Below, piece by piece: positions 17,301 to 25,150 of a DNA stretch of 64,000 nt. How positions within the stretch are numbered: the stretch's first letter is position 1; each line of letters begins with the position of its first letter. A program made the position numbers and the translations under genes. The stretch spans positions 372,001-436,000 of the forward strand of contig NZ_RAPZ01000012.1 of the NCBI RefSeq assembly GCF_003610375.1, written 5' to 3'. The notes beneath the pieces were generated by a model, which was given only the letters and a program-made list of their open reading frames with translations, had not been told where the DNA came from and did not search any database. Origin of the DNA: Sphingomonas sp. PP-CC-1A-547. GTDB lineage: Bacteria > Pseudomonadota > Alphaproteobacteria > Sphingomonadales > Sphingomonadaceae.

Positions 17301-19406
17301 GAGCACGCGTGCCTGGAGGCGATTGTCGCCGTCGATCAACGGGATACCCGTCCAGCGCGAAACGGCGATGTCGGTGCCGTCGCGCTGATCGGTGCCGTCG
17401 AACGCGAGCGGCTCGACCTGCTTGCCGTTGATGGTCAGCGCGACTCGCTGGCCGGGCGCGTGCTTGACGACCGCGCGGACGATCGGTGCGCGCGGGTTGT
17501 GGTCGGCCTGTGGGAACAGCCAGTCGATGCCGGCCGTCTGATCGTCCGCCAGCCAGTCGCGGCTGCCCGCGGCGACGGCGGCATCGGCGACCGTGACGGG
17601 GAGGCCCGCGTCCGCCGACGCAGCCTTGCCGGTCGGCTTGAGCTGGAAGTCGACGCGCTTGAGCAGGCCGCCGTCGCCCTCGACGAAGCGCGAGATCGGG
17701 CTGTTGGCCTGGCGCGTGTCGATGTCGCAGGCGACCGGTGCGTGCGTCGCGGGGATGCTCGACGTGTCGATCTGGACGACGTGGCGGCCGGCGCGGACGC
17801 CCTCGAAATGGTACAGCCCGTCGCGATCGGTGGAGACGAACGTGCCGTCCTCCATCAACAGGCGGATTCCGGGCACGCCCTTGCGCTTGTCGACCGGATC
17901 GCCGCAATTCCCCTCGGTCACGCGGCCGATGATCGTCATCGCGTCGGTGAACAGCAGCGGACGCAAACGGACGGAGGCAGCGGCCTCGTTGCTGGTCACG
18001 GTGCCCTGGCCGACAACGCGCGCGCGGTTGAGCGCTTCGCCGGTGGGTGCGCCGGGGGCGATGCTGACGACGTATTTGAGCTCGGTAGACGCACCGGCGG
18101 CGAGCACGGGTATGACGAAGTCGAGGCTGCGGCCGTCGGTCGACACGGTCGGCTCGTCACCGCCGCGTGCGGAATTGCGTTCGTAGCGTAGTCCCTTGGG
18201 CAGCGTGTCGGCGACATGGAGTCCGCGCGCCGGGACCGAATCGCGGTTGGTGATGCGCAGCAGATACTGGACGAAATCGCCGGGCGCCGCTTCACGTACC
18301 GATGCCACCTTGGTCAGCAACAATGTTCCCGCACCGGGGCTGTCGAGCGGGATGTCGGCCGAAAAGGGCTCGGGCGTCGACAGCGTCAGCGATCCACCGA
18401 AGCTGGTGTCGTTGAGGATGAACGGCGTGCCCTGCGGATCCTTCAACGCGGCGAGCGTCGCGCGATCGACGGTCGAAGGCGCGGTGTAGGTGCCGGGCGG
18501 GGTGACCTTCAGGTAATAGCGGCCGGGTGCGGTGAGCGGGAATCGGTACCGGCCGGTCTCGCCCGGGTACACGCGGCCGCTGGCGTCGGTGACTGCCTCA
18601 CCCGTGACGACGGTGGAGGGATAGCGGCTGACGCCGTCGTCGCCGAACACGGTGGCAGGCTGGCCGGCCTCGTCGACCAAGGACACGGAAGTGCCGTCGA
18701 CCAGCGCACCGGTCCGCGAATCGAAGGTGTAGCCGGCCGGATCGATCAGCAGCGACGCCATCGAGGCGAGGCTGTAGCCATCCTCGGCGAAACTCAGCTT
18801 GATCGTCGCGCCGCGCATGTTGCGGATGTCGCAGGCGGCGAGTTCGGGATGCTTGCCCGTCGCGCTCGCGGGGATGCCGCCCGCGAAGATGCCGCTGTCG
18901 GCCGCGGTCTCGGTGAGCGTAAGCGTCGTGTGGATCTTACCGACATCGACCGCGATGACCGCCGTCTCGCGCACGTCCGGGTCGTGGTTGCCGGCCTGGT
19001 TGTCGAGCACCAGGATCATGTCGGCATAGATGTCGATCGCCGCGACCCAGGGCGATTTGGCGAAGGTCGCGGCGTCGATCGGCGCGGGTGTGAACAGGAA
19101 ACTGGGGGTCGTCTGACACTTGGCGCCGGTCAGTTCGTAATTGGGCGGCGGCAGGTGGAAGGTGAGCGTGGTCGGGCGCTTGGCCCGGTTCACGTCGAGC
19201 GAAACCGTATTGGACGGCAACGTGCGTACGCCCGAATCGCTGGCCGCGTCGTCGAACGACAGCGTCGCGGTATTCTGGATACGACCGATCTGAGCGCCGG
19301 TCTGGACACCCGTCTGCGCGGTCGCCGGCAGGGTGCCGACGATCAGCCCGAGCAGGAGCGTCAGGAACAGGGCGCAAAGGCGCGAAAGGCGACGGAAGCT
19401 GGACAT
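14364..19406 (-). CDS. Giant DUF11/Cna-B-like protein with predicted outer-membrane beta-barrel
   Basis: The 1680-residue product has a signal peptide (residues 1-31, ending LPATAQ). A short module with NTA at 45-47 and SNTV at 65-68 recurs in two operon neighbours. An SdrD/Cna-B-like region at about 230-305 contains GRYRFPLTAPGRYYLKV. A DUF11 repeat (TIGR01451 type) spans about 360-480, and a second Cna-B-like domain about 490-555. After a long Ig-like region, from about residue 870 the sequence alternates in the manner of a large beta-barrel and ends with a strand GPYVTMRLKFD. Known relatives are annotated only as DUF11 proteins. It is likely an outer-membrane protein with a big periplasmic or surface N-terminal part. 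The ATG at 19406 has GAGAGGA upstream. Barrel size and orientation are inferred. Confidence 0.82.
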   Translation of the reverse strand: MSSFRRLSRLCALFLTLLLGLIVGTLPATAQTGVQTGAQIGRIQNTATLSFDDAASDSGVRTLPSNTVSLDVNRAKRPTTLTFHLPPPNYELTGAKCQTTPSFLFTPAPIDAATFAKSPWVAAIDIYADMILVLDNQAGNHDPDVRETAVIAVDVGKIHTTLTLTETAADSGIFAGGIPASATGKHPELAACDIRNMRGATIKLSFAEDGYSLASMASLLIDPAGYTFDSRTGALVDGTSVSLVDEAGQPATVFGDDGVSRYPSTVVTGEAVTDASGRVYPGETGRYRFPLTAPGRYYLKVTPPGTYTAPSTVDRATLAALKDPQGTPFILNDTSFGGSLTLSTPEPFSADIPLDSPGAGTLLLTKVASVREAAPGDFVQYLLRITNRDSVPARGLHVADTLPKGLRYERNSARGGDEPTVSTDGRSLDFVIPVLAAGASTELKYVVSIAPGAPTGEALNRARVVGQGTVTSNEAAASVRLRPLLFTDAMTIIGRVTEGNCGDPVDKRKGVPGIRLLMEDGTFVSTDRDGLYHFEGVRAGRHVVQIDTSSIPATHAPVACDIDTRQANSPISRFVEGDGGLLKRVDFQLKPTGKAASADAGLPVTVADAAVAAGSRDWLADDQTAGIDWLFPQADHNPRAPIVRAVVKHAPGQRVALTINGKQVEPLAFDGTDQRDGTDIAVSRWTGIPLIDGDNRLQARVLAADGSVVKTLDRVVHYSGPGVRAVFDAASSRLVADGLTRPLIAVRVTDKTGRPVRAGTLIPFTVDQPYTAAIEAELEQGRQLAGRERSSTTAQVVGDDGLAFIALQPTTQAGAVHAIVSLTEDKIVHSSEVRAWLAASQKDWVVVGFGAGSLGYDMLSKRQSGLPRSQRNSVVTDGQLAFYAKGRVKGSWLATIAYDSDRKYDPDRGLLGTIDPDRYYTVYGDGSRQGYDAATRRKLYLRLERREFYALFGDFETGFTDTQLTRYNRTLNGIKTAYEGKRVRATGFAAHTDTLYSRDEIQGNGLSGPYRLSGRNIVPNSDKLRLETRDRFRSELIVASTELTRHIDYDIDTSMGTVRFRQPILSRDGNLNPIFIVADYEVEGGRSAKLAAAARVATKLANGRVEVGAAVIRDETVGKATVLGADIKAHVTANTELRGEIAKGGRGGLGQGLAYLAEVDHHGTKLDLLAYARQQDTAFGVGQQNLVEAGTRKFGLDGRLRLTDRLSVTGVAWYQQQLTNPGTRAAGEARLEYRRDTGTIFVGGQFASDRGMDGKNRDSRLLTVGGTQALFGNAVTLTGQTQFAPGGDSDSVDFPIRHQIQLAYRIKPGIRLIGGYEIANGDGYVAHTKQFGVDVAPWTGAKLMSTLNQQAIGENGARTYAQYGLSQSVPLGKNWTVDGTLDASNTLKGQIPDGAVVNAFQPVTSGGYVGQDQTNGDYAAVTLGATYRQARWSVNGRLEYRNADSGDRWGITTNFLRTLGQGKTLASSIKGYTITDKTGAVATYATADIALALRPLDSRWSVLERLELRHESADAGFSDSNSLGVPAYGGGDQVTSRIINNLAVNYRTGPEGLGHGTEATLYYGAKYVAGRFADDTYDGYIDVTGFELRQDVGTRFDIGVSGSVQHAWERGAWSWSGGPSVGVSPAQNTWISAGYNVSGYRDRDFEDDRYTRQGPYVTMRLKFDQTTIGGATRALFGGRR

Positions 19407-19490
19407 GAAGGGTCCTCTCCCGACGCGCGTCTCCACGCGCCGGGATCGGTCGTTCCTTGTTCGTGAGGAGCGGAGTCTAGGTGGTGGGAC

Positions 19491-20612
19491 TTAGTTGATC
19501 GTCACGCGGAAGCTTGCCGCCACCGACGTCCCGCCGAGCAGGGTCGGAATCGTCGCGGTCACCTTCTTCGTGCCGGCATTGTACGAGCCGGTGAACGGAG
19601 TCAGCGGGATCGCCGATCCGTCGTCGTTCGCAGGGAAGCCGTTCAGCACGCATGCCCCGCCGACGCCCAGCCCACCGATCGTGATCGATCCCGGCTGATA
19701 GGTCGTATTGGCCGGGATGATATCGGTGAGGTTGATGTTGCTCGCAGGCACCAGCAGCGTCGCGTTGTTGACGACCAGGCAATATTGCACGACCGCGCCC
19801 GGAATTGCCTTCGGCAGCAACAGGCCGGAGACCGGATCGGAAATCACCACCGACGACTTCGTCACCGTCAGGTTGACGTTGCGCGTCGTGATTTCATAGC
19901 CGAGTGCCGCACGGCCATAGCCGTTGCTGGCGATATCGGGACCGAGACCATCCGAATCATTGTCCGCGAAGACCACGTCGACCGCGTTGTCGTCGTTGGC
20001 GAGAAGGCTGGGCACCAGGGCCGCGCCCTGCGCCGCCGCATCGCCGCCCGCCGCGACCTGCGCGATCAGCGTGACACCCGCGAGCGAGACCGCCTGGACG
20101 TTGGGCACATCCGCGACGATAAACACGATCGCCGATTGATCGGCACCGAGTTCGTTGATGTACGTGGCGGTATCTGCGCCCACGTCATAGGTGCCGTTGC
20201 CGTTCGAATCGACGAACACCTTGATGTTGGTCACATCGAAATTGTCGCCGGTGAACAGCCCCTGGATCGGCGTCTGGCTGGTCGACAGCAGGAAATCCTG
20301 TATGCCGTTGGTGTTGTTCGTCACCTTGAACGTCAGGACGGCGCCCGCTTGGCCGACCGAGACCTGCGTGTTGGCGGGCTGGTTGGTGGCGACGGTCAGG
20401 TTGACCTTGCGATCGACCACGAACGTCGCGGCGTTCGACGTCGCCGATTGCTGGACGCCGTTGACCAGATAGCTCGCCTGCGCGGTGTTGGTGACGGTCG
20501 TCCCGGCGGCGGTACCTGCTGGTCCCGGTCCGGTCTGTGCCATGGCGGTACCGGCCGACACGATGGCGGCCGTACCGGCCAGCAGCGTGCGTATTACCCC
20601 TTTTGCGTGCAT
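19491..20612 (-). CDS. Secreted DUF11-type protein (373 residues)
   Basis: The product has a signal peptide ending TAMAQT at about residue 26. The shared module follows: NTA at 42-44 and SNAATFVVD at 59-67. Two further Ig-like regions follow, the last being DUF11-like: FRVTIN at the C-terminus and ASNINLTDIIPANTTY in the middle. It is rich in Asn, Thr, Asp and Gly, with few Lys and a single Cys pair, as in surface fibre or matrix proteins. A GAAGGAAG ribosome site precedes the ATG. It lies 84 bases upstream of the giant barrel gene. Role is unknown; a secreted partner of that protein is a reasonable guess. Confidence 0.78.
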   Translation of the reverse strand: MHAKGVIRTLLAGTAAIVSAGTAMAQTGPGPAGTAAGTTVTNTAQASYLVNGVQQSATSNAATFVVDRKVNLTVATNQPANTQVSVGQAGAVLTFKVTNNTNGIQDFLLSTSQTPIQGLFTGDNFDVTNIKVFVDSNGNGTYDVGADTATYINELGADQSAIVFIVADVPNVQAVSLAGVTLIAQVAAGGDAAAQGAALVPSLLANDDNAVDVVFADNDSDGLGPDIASNGYGRAALGYEITTRNVNLTVTKSSVVISDPVSGLLLPKAIPGAVVQYCLVVNNATLLVPASNINLTDIIPANTTYQPGSITIGGLGVGGACVLNGFPANDDGSAIPLTPFTGSYNAGTKKVTATIPTLLGGTSVAASFRVTIN

Positions 20613-20668
20613 CGTTTAGGTCTTCCTTCTGTGATGGTTTTGGTCGGGTGTGGAGAGAGATTGGCCGA

Positions 20669-21142
20669 TCATTTGAGGACGGCCTGGAACGCGAACTGGC
20701 CCTGCGAACCCGCCGCTAACGGGCTCGCGAGGCGCCACCGGACGCTGGTGACATCGTTGGGGCTCGCCGCGCGCGTGCTGCCGTCGGGGCTGCGGACGCG
20801 GAGGGTGGCGAGCGAACCGTAAGTCTTGCCGTCGACCGAGACGTCGGGCGCGGGCGAACCGGGATTGGCCGATCGGTAGGCGATCTGGCGCGGCAACGGG
20901 TTGTCGAGCACCACGTTCGCCAGCGGCTGCGCGCCGCTGTTGCGATAGGCGAGGACGAAGATCACCTTGTCGCCCGGCGTCACCTTGGTCGGCTTCACCA
21001 GCGTAACCCGGGTCGTGCCGTCGGCCGCGGCGCTGCGGGCCTCGACAAGGATGCTGCTGCTGACCTGCAACGGACCGGCAGCCGCGGAGGCTGCGGCGGC
21101 CGTGGCGACCAGAACGGCGGCAGTCATTGGACGCGTAATCAT
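20669..21142 (-). CDS. Small secreted DUF11-like protein
   Basis: The 157-residue product has a signal peptide (MITRPMTAAVLVATAAAASA) and one DUF11-like domain: PGDKVIFVLAYRNSGAQPL, then VVLDNPLPRQIAYRSANP, ending GQFAFQAVLK. I choose the ATG at 21142 because GAGGAG lies 7 bases before it; an ATG at 21157 overlaps the previous stop (ATGA) but has no ribosome site of its own. It belongs to the secreted DUF11 operon, 57 bases before the 373-residue gene. It could be a periplasmic subunit of the same assembly. Confidence 0.78.
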   Translation of the reverse strand: MITRPMTAAVLVATAAAASAAAGPLQVSSSILVEARSAAADGTTRVTLVKPTKVTPGDKVIFVLAYRNSGAQPLANVVLDNPLPRQIAYRSANPGSPAPDVSVDGKTYGSLATLRVRSPDGSTRAASPNDVTSVRWRLASPLAAGSQGQFAFQAVLK

Positions 21143-21153
21143 GGCTTGGCTCC

Positions 21154-22167
21154 TCATTGGATCTTGGCTCTGAACTGGACGGTATGGCTGGACCCGGCGG
21201 CGACCTGGCCGAGCGCGACGGTGACGCCGGCACCCTGCGCGGCGCTCGGGTCGAAGCGCCCGGCATCGTCGTCGGCGCCATCGCTGAGCGGCGCACCGTC
21301 GAGAGACAGGCTACCGGGGACGAACACCGTGCCGACGGGGATCGGGTCGGCGATCCGCGCGCCGGTGACGGCATCGGTGAAGCGCGCCTCCAGCGTGTAG
21401 GTGATGACCGCGTCGCGGACCGCGGTCTGCGATCCGTCGGCGGCGCGCACCGACTGGCTCTTGAGCAGCACCGGGCCCGCGAGCGCAGTGCCGAGCGGGA
21501 CCGAGACGGTGGCGAGTGCGCCGGTCGGTCCGACCACCGCATCGCCGCCGCCATCACCTGCGCTCGGATAGACGTTGCCCGTCGCGCCGGATCCCGTCGT
21601 CGAGCGCGCGGTGACGGTCAGCACGGCGTTCGTAGCGCCGCCCTCCGGCGTGGCAACCAGGATCGCGAGCAGCTTGATCGACTGGCCGGGCGCCAATAGC
21701 GGCGTCTTGCCATCGACCGGCGCGACGTCCTTGGCAGGATCGTAGAGGCCATCGCCGTCGGTATCGATCACCAGCGTACGCAACACGGCTGCGCCGGGCG
21801 ATACGGAGGCGGCCAGCACGAACGACTCGGCACCATTGTCGAGATTGGTCAGCGTGAAGGGAATGGCGACCGGCTGCGCGGTGACGACGACCGCGCCCCG
21901 GCCGTCGCGGACCAGCGCCACGTCGAGCCGTTCGGCGACGATGATCGTGACCGTGTTGGAACTGGTCGACTGCGCAGCACCATCGGCATCGTACCGCAAG
22001 CCCGCGGTATTGACGATCGGCGTACCCGCTGGCGTGCCGATCGGCGTCACTATCGTTGGCGTCTGGGCAAGCAACGGCTGCGGCAATCCCGCGCTCAGTA
22101 TGCAGGACAGCAGGCAAGGTGCCGCAGCGCGTCGAAACCGCCCGCTCTTTCCTCCATGCTGTGACAT
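21154..22167 (-). CDS. Secreted DUF11-type protein, first gene of operon
   Basis: The 337-residue product begins MSQHGGKSGRFRRAAAP and has a signal peptide ending PQPLLAQT at about residue 35. The shared module follows, with NTA at 53-55 and SSNTVTIIV at 69-77. Two Ig-like or DUF11-like domains are visible, the last with DAVITYTLEARFTD and ending HTVQFRAKIQ. It has no membrane anchor after the signal peptide. A TTG 20 codons upstream is possible but gives a poorer signal peptide. It is the promoter-proximal gene of the operon, next to the AT-rich gap and the regulator. Confidence 0.77.
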   Translation of the reverse strand: MSQHGGKSGRFRRAAAPCLLSCILSAGLPQPLLAQTPTIVTPIGTPAGTPIVNTAGLRYDADGAAQSTSSNTVTIIVAERLDVALVRDGRGAVVVTAQPVAIPFTLTNLDNGAESFVLAASVSPGAAVLRTLVIDTDGDGLYDPAKDVAPVDGKTPLLAPGQSIKLLAILVATPEGGATNAVLTVTARSTTGSGATGNVYPSAGDGGGDAVVGPTGALATVSVPLGTALAGPVLLKSQSVRAADGSQTAVRDAVITYTLEARFTDAVTGARIADPIPVGTVFVPGSLSLDGAPLSDGADDDAGRFDPSAAQGAGVTVALGQVAAGSSHTVQFRAKIQ

Positions 22168-22227
22168 CAGACGAATCAATTTTCTTCCCTTCGATGGGGA
22201 ACAAATTGTCCGAAGCCACTTAATCAA

Positions 22228-22407
22228 ATACTACGAAATCATAATGGGATCATAAAGCCAAACTATGATAGTTAATGTGACAACATCCGTTTTCAGATGA
22301 TCGTTCGTTACATAACATATCAAAACGGTATCTATCGTCATTGCTGTTCTATTGTTGAGCAATCCAGAACCGTAGTGGCTTTATTTATGCAGATACCGTC
22401 GAGACGC
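22228..22407 (-). promoter_or_regulatory. AT-rich upstream region of the DUF11 operon
   Basis: This stretch is far richer in A and T than its surroundings. It contains a perfect 13-base palindrome, AACTATGATAGTT (22261-22273), with one central base. A TTGTCA box lies on the minus strand at 22283-22278. I cannot assign a -10 element at correct spacing. It is the only sizeable gap before the operon, so the promoter must lie here. The palindrome is a candidate operator for the winged-helix regulator just upstream; that link is inferred. Confidence 0.5.
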
Positions 22408-22455
22408 AAAAAGACCGGCCAGACGACGTCCCTGGAGAAGACGCGTCATGGCCGG
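22408..22455 (-). terminator. Rho-independent terminator after the winged-helix gene
   Basis: On the minus strand, CCGGCCA (22455-22449) pairs with TGGCCGG (22421-22415), followed by TCTTTTT. It lies 24 bases after the stop of the regulator gene and separates that gene from the DUF11 operon. Confidence 0.7.
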
Positions 22456-22478
22456 CCGTGACAGGCGTAGTGATCGAG

Positions 22479-22940
22479 TTAGCCGCGAAGAAGCGCGCGC
22501 AGATAGGCCTTCATCTGCTGATCGCCGGTATAGCTCAGCGATATCTCGACGCGCCGCCGGTCGGTCGGGTCGGTGACGCGGTCGATCAGCTTCAATTTGT
22601 GGAGATGCTCGATCCAGCGCTGCGACGTGGTGACGGGCGCGTCGGACATGCTGACCAGCGCCTTGATGTTCATCGGCATACGGTCGTCGCGCGATGCGAA
22701 CAGCGCCAGGAGCATGTCCCAGGCCGGTTCGTGGAACAGCTCGCCAGGCAGGAACTTCCGCCGCAATCGCCGTTGTTCGAGCACGGCATTCGCATGCTCG
22801 ACGAGCGCGGCATCGTTCGGTTCGTTCCCCGCCGGCACCGGTTCCGCCGCCTTGGCGACGCGTCCGTTGAATTCTTCAGCGACGGCCGACAATTTTGCAG
22901 TCAGATCCTTGATCAATTCCACGACGGTTTCGTTTTTCAC
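22479..22940 (-). CDS. Winged-helix (MarR-like) DNA-binding protein
   Basis: The 153-residue product has a helical N-terminal half with no clear domain. A C-terminal winged helix-turn-helix of MarR type follows: TSQRWIEHLHKLKLIDRVTDPTDRRRVEISLS, the last part forming the wing. The GTG at 22940 is chosen because GGAG precedes it by 6 bases; a TTG one codon upstream is also possible. It is followed by a good terminator and then by the DUF11 operon on the same strand. It may regulate that operon or itself. Ligand unknown. Confidence 0.75.
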   Translation of the reverse strand: MKNETVVELIKDLTAKLSAVAEEFNGRVAKAAEPVPAGNEPNDAALVEHANAVLEQRRLRRKFLPGELFHEPAWDMLLALFASRDDRMPMNIKALVSMSDAPVTTSQRWIEHLHKLKLIDRVTDPTDRRRVEISLSYTGDQQMKAYLRALLRG

Positions 22941-23094
22941 CAAAGGCTCCCCATTGCCATCGACCCGTTACCATCGATCCCCGATCGGAACCGCCATGCA
23001 CGCAACCTGTCGCTGCTATCGCACGTCAATCCTCAACCACCCCAGATAAAGGCTGAGACACCCCGCCCCTCGAACTAAACGCCAAAACTTCAGC

Positions 23095-23265
23095 GCCGTC
23101 CTGCCGATTTGTTAAATGCGGAAACGCACGTCAACAAATAGAACTATATCTAGGTATGATATTCAAACTTATTTTATATTAATCAAATCGTTATGGGTCT
23201 TATATGCTTGCCAGCTGTCCATTTTGGGTTTGGATGAGAACCACGAACCGGTATAATTATAGCAA
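23095..23265 (+). promoter_or_regulatory. AT-rich promoter region before the type III PKS cluster
   Basis: This is a markedly AT-rich stretch in a GC-rich window. A TATAAT box lies at 23252-23257, with TTGGAT 16 bases upstream at 23230-23235 as a weak -35. Predicted transcription would start near 23264, about 145 bases before the chosen PKS start. No gene is visible between the winged-helix gene and the PKS. Confidence 0.5.
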
Positions 23266-23408
23266 CGCGCAAGTTGGCGTTGAGGATGCTTTACGGCCAA
23301 CATATCGCTTCAGACGCGAAACCGATTTGCGACGAACAGATATCGCGCGCGTCCCATAGTCCGATCGAACGTGCCATGCGTTGGGCGTCGATCGCAGGAA
23401 AGGGTATC

Positions 23409-24473
23409 GTGTCCGCTTATCTCAATGCCGTAGGGTCCGCCGTTCCCGGTCACGATATCCACGCGGCGTTCATCGCCTGGGCGCGATCGCGGGTCGATGC
23501 CCGTGCCGAGCGCGTGTTCGACCGGATGGCGTCGCGATCGGGGATCGGGCACCGGTGGTCGGTATTGCCGCCGACCGCGGACGGTGGCTCACCGGTCGAC
23601 GATGCCGGCTTCTACGCCGCCGAGCCGCATCCGGGGACGGCCGCACGAATGACGCTGTACGCGGAGCACGCGCCCGACCTAGCGATCCGCGCGATCGAGG
23701 CGTTGCGCGAGAAGGTCGAGGTCGAGGGCATCACGCATCTGGTCGTGGCGAGTTGCACGGGCTTCGTCGCGCCGGGGATCGACCAGATCATCGCGCGTCG
23801 GCTTGGCCTTTCATCGAGCGTCGAGCGGCTGCTGATCGGCTTCATGGGCTGTTACGCGGCAATCGTCGCGTTGCGGAGTGCGCGGCATATCGTGCGGTCC
23901 GAGCCTGACGCCCGCGTTCTGGTGGTGACGGTCGAGCTTTCCACGCTGCACCTGCAACCGGCCAAAGACATTGAGGCACTGCTGGCGATGCTGCAGTTCG
24001 GCGATGGCGCCGCGGCGGCGCTGGTGACGGCGGATGCGACCGGGTTCGCGCTCGAAGCACCGTTCGCCGCGTCGCTGCCGGATAGCGAGCAGCTGATCCG
24101 CTGGGACGTCACCGATGCAGGCTTTGCGATGCACTTGTCAGGCGAGGTGCCGGGGCGGATCGCCGCCGCGCTGTCCGACGAGGCGTTTCGCGCGATCGTG
24201 AGCGCCGGACAGCCACCCAAATCGATCGACGGCTGGGCGGTCCATGCGGGCGGGCGATCGATCCTGGATGCGGTCGAGCATGCGATGCACCTGAAGCCCG
24301 AGGCGCTGGCGGCATCGCGGCAGGTGCTTGCGGACAATGGCAACATGTCGTCGGCGACGTTGATGTTCGTGCTCGAACGATTGCTGGCCGGACCGCCGGT
24401 CGCGCACGGCGTGGCGCTGGCGTTCGGGCCTGGGCTGGCGGCGGAGGGCTTCGGATTCCGGAGCGCGGCATGA
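23409..24473 (+). CDS. Type III polyketide synthase (chalcone synthase-like)
   Basis: Type III PKSs condense malonyl-CoA units onto an acyl starter as homodimers without carrier proteins. This 354-residue product has the catalytic triad Cys116 (VVASCTGFVAPG), His279 (WAVHAGG) and Asn312 (NGNMSSAT), the last motif being diagnostic. I choose GTG at 23409 (VSAYLNAVGSAVP) because AGGAAAGGG lies just upstream and family proteins begin this way. The frame stays open to a TTG at 23274. The stop overlaps the methyltransferase start by 4 bases. Product could be an alkylpyrone, alkylresorcinol or simple phenol; the starter cannot be inferred. Confidence 0.92.
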   Translation: MSAYLNAVGSAVPGHDIHAAFIAWARSRVDARAERVFDRMASRSGIGHRWSVLPPTADGGSPVDDAGFYAAEPHPGTAARMTLYAEHAPDLAIRAIEALREKVEVEGITHLVVASCTGFVAPGIDQIIARRLGLSSSVERLLIGFMGCYAAIVALRSARHIVRSEPDARVLVVTVELSTLHLQPAKDIEALLAMLQFGDGAAAALVTADATGFALEAPFAASLPDSEQLIRWDVTDAGFAMHLSGEVPGRIAAALSDEAFRAIVSAGQPPKSIDGWAVHAGGRSILDAVEHAMHLKPEALAASRQVLADNGNMSSATLMFVLERLLAGPPVAHGVALAFGPGLAAEGFGFRSAA

Positions 24474-25150
24474 GCCTCGCTATTCGCAGGCAGGCCGAAG
24501 AACTGATGGACGCCGATGACCTCGACGCGGCTACCTATGCGGACGTCGTCGGCGATCTGGCGACGGTCAACACGATGACGATGGCGCGCCGCCCAACGCT
24601 CGACTTTCTCGCGCGGGCGACCATGGGGCGGAAAAGCTTCCGGCTGCTCGACGTGGGGTTCGGCGATGGCGACATGCTGCGGCGGATCGCGCGTTGGGCG
24701 AAGGCGAAGGGTATCGACGCGGAGCTGGTCGGTGTCGACCTGAACCCGCGCAGCGAAAAGGCGGCGCGGGCGCATGGCGGCGACATCCGCTACGTCACGG
24801 GTGACTATGCCGACCTTGCGCATGAGCCCTGGGACGTGATCGTCAGCAGCCTGGTCGCGCATCACATGAGCCACGATCAGCTGATCGCGTTCCTGCGCTT
24901 CATGGAAGGACATGCAAGCGCCGGGTGGTTCGTCAACGACCTCCACCGTCACGGCTTCGCGCATTGGGGCTTTCCGGTTCTCGCGACGATCGCACGCTGG
25001 CACCCGATCGTGCGCCACGACGGAACGCTGTCGATCGCGCGCAGCTATCGCCCCGACGAATGGCCGCCGCTGCTCTCCGAGGCCGGCATTACCGAGGCGA
25101 AGGTCCGCCGCGTCTTTCCGTTCCGGTTATGCGTCGAACGCCTGCGCTGA
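24470..25150 (+). CDS. SAM-dependent methyltransferase in the PKS cluster
   Basis: This 226-residue class I methyltransferase has motif I LLDVGFGDGDMLRRIA, motif II ELVGVDLNP, and a post-II HMSHDQLI region. It begins by overlapping the PKS stop (ATGA) and ends 22 bases inside the flavoprotein gene, so it is certainly co-expressed. It is likely to O- or C-methylate the polyketide or a product of the flavoprotein step. Similar small methyltransferases sit beside bacterial type III PKS genes. The substrate is inferred only from context. Confidence 0.88.
   Translation: MSLAIRRQAEELMDADDLDAATYADVVGDLATVNTMTMARRPTLDFLARATMGRKSFRLLDVGFGDGDMLRRIARWAKAKGIDAELVGVDLNPRSEKAARAHGGDIRYVTGDYADLAHEPWDVIVSSLVAHHMSHDQLIAFLRFMEGHASAGWFVNDLHRHGFAHWGFPVLATIARWHPIVRHDGTLSIARSYRPDEWPPLLSEAGITEAKVRRVFPFRLCVERLR

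Noticed and set aside
14589-18191. A 1200-codon plus-strand frame opposite the giant DUF11 gene
   Set aside because: It is the exact antisense of a gene with signal peptide and recognisable domains, is rich in Arg, Ala, Gly and Asp, and has no domain. GC-rich codon use opens antisense frames.
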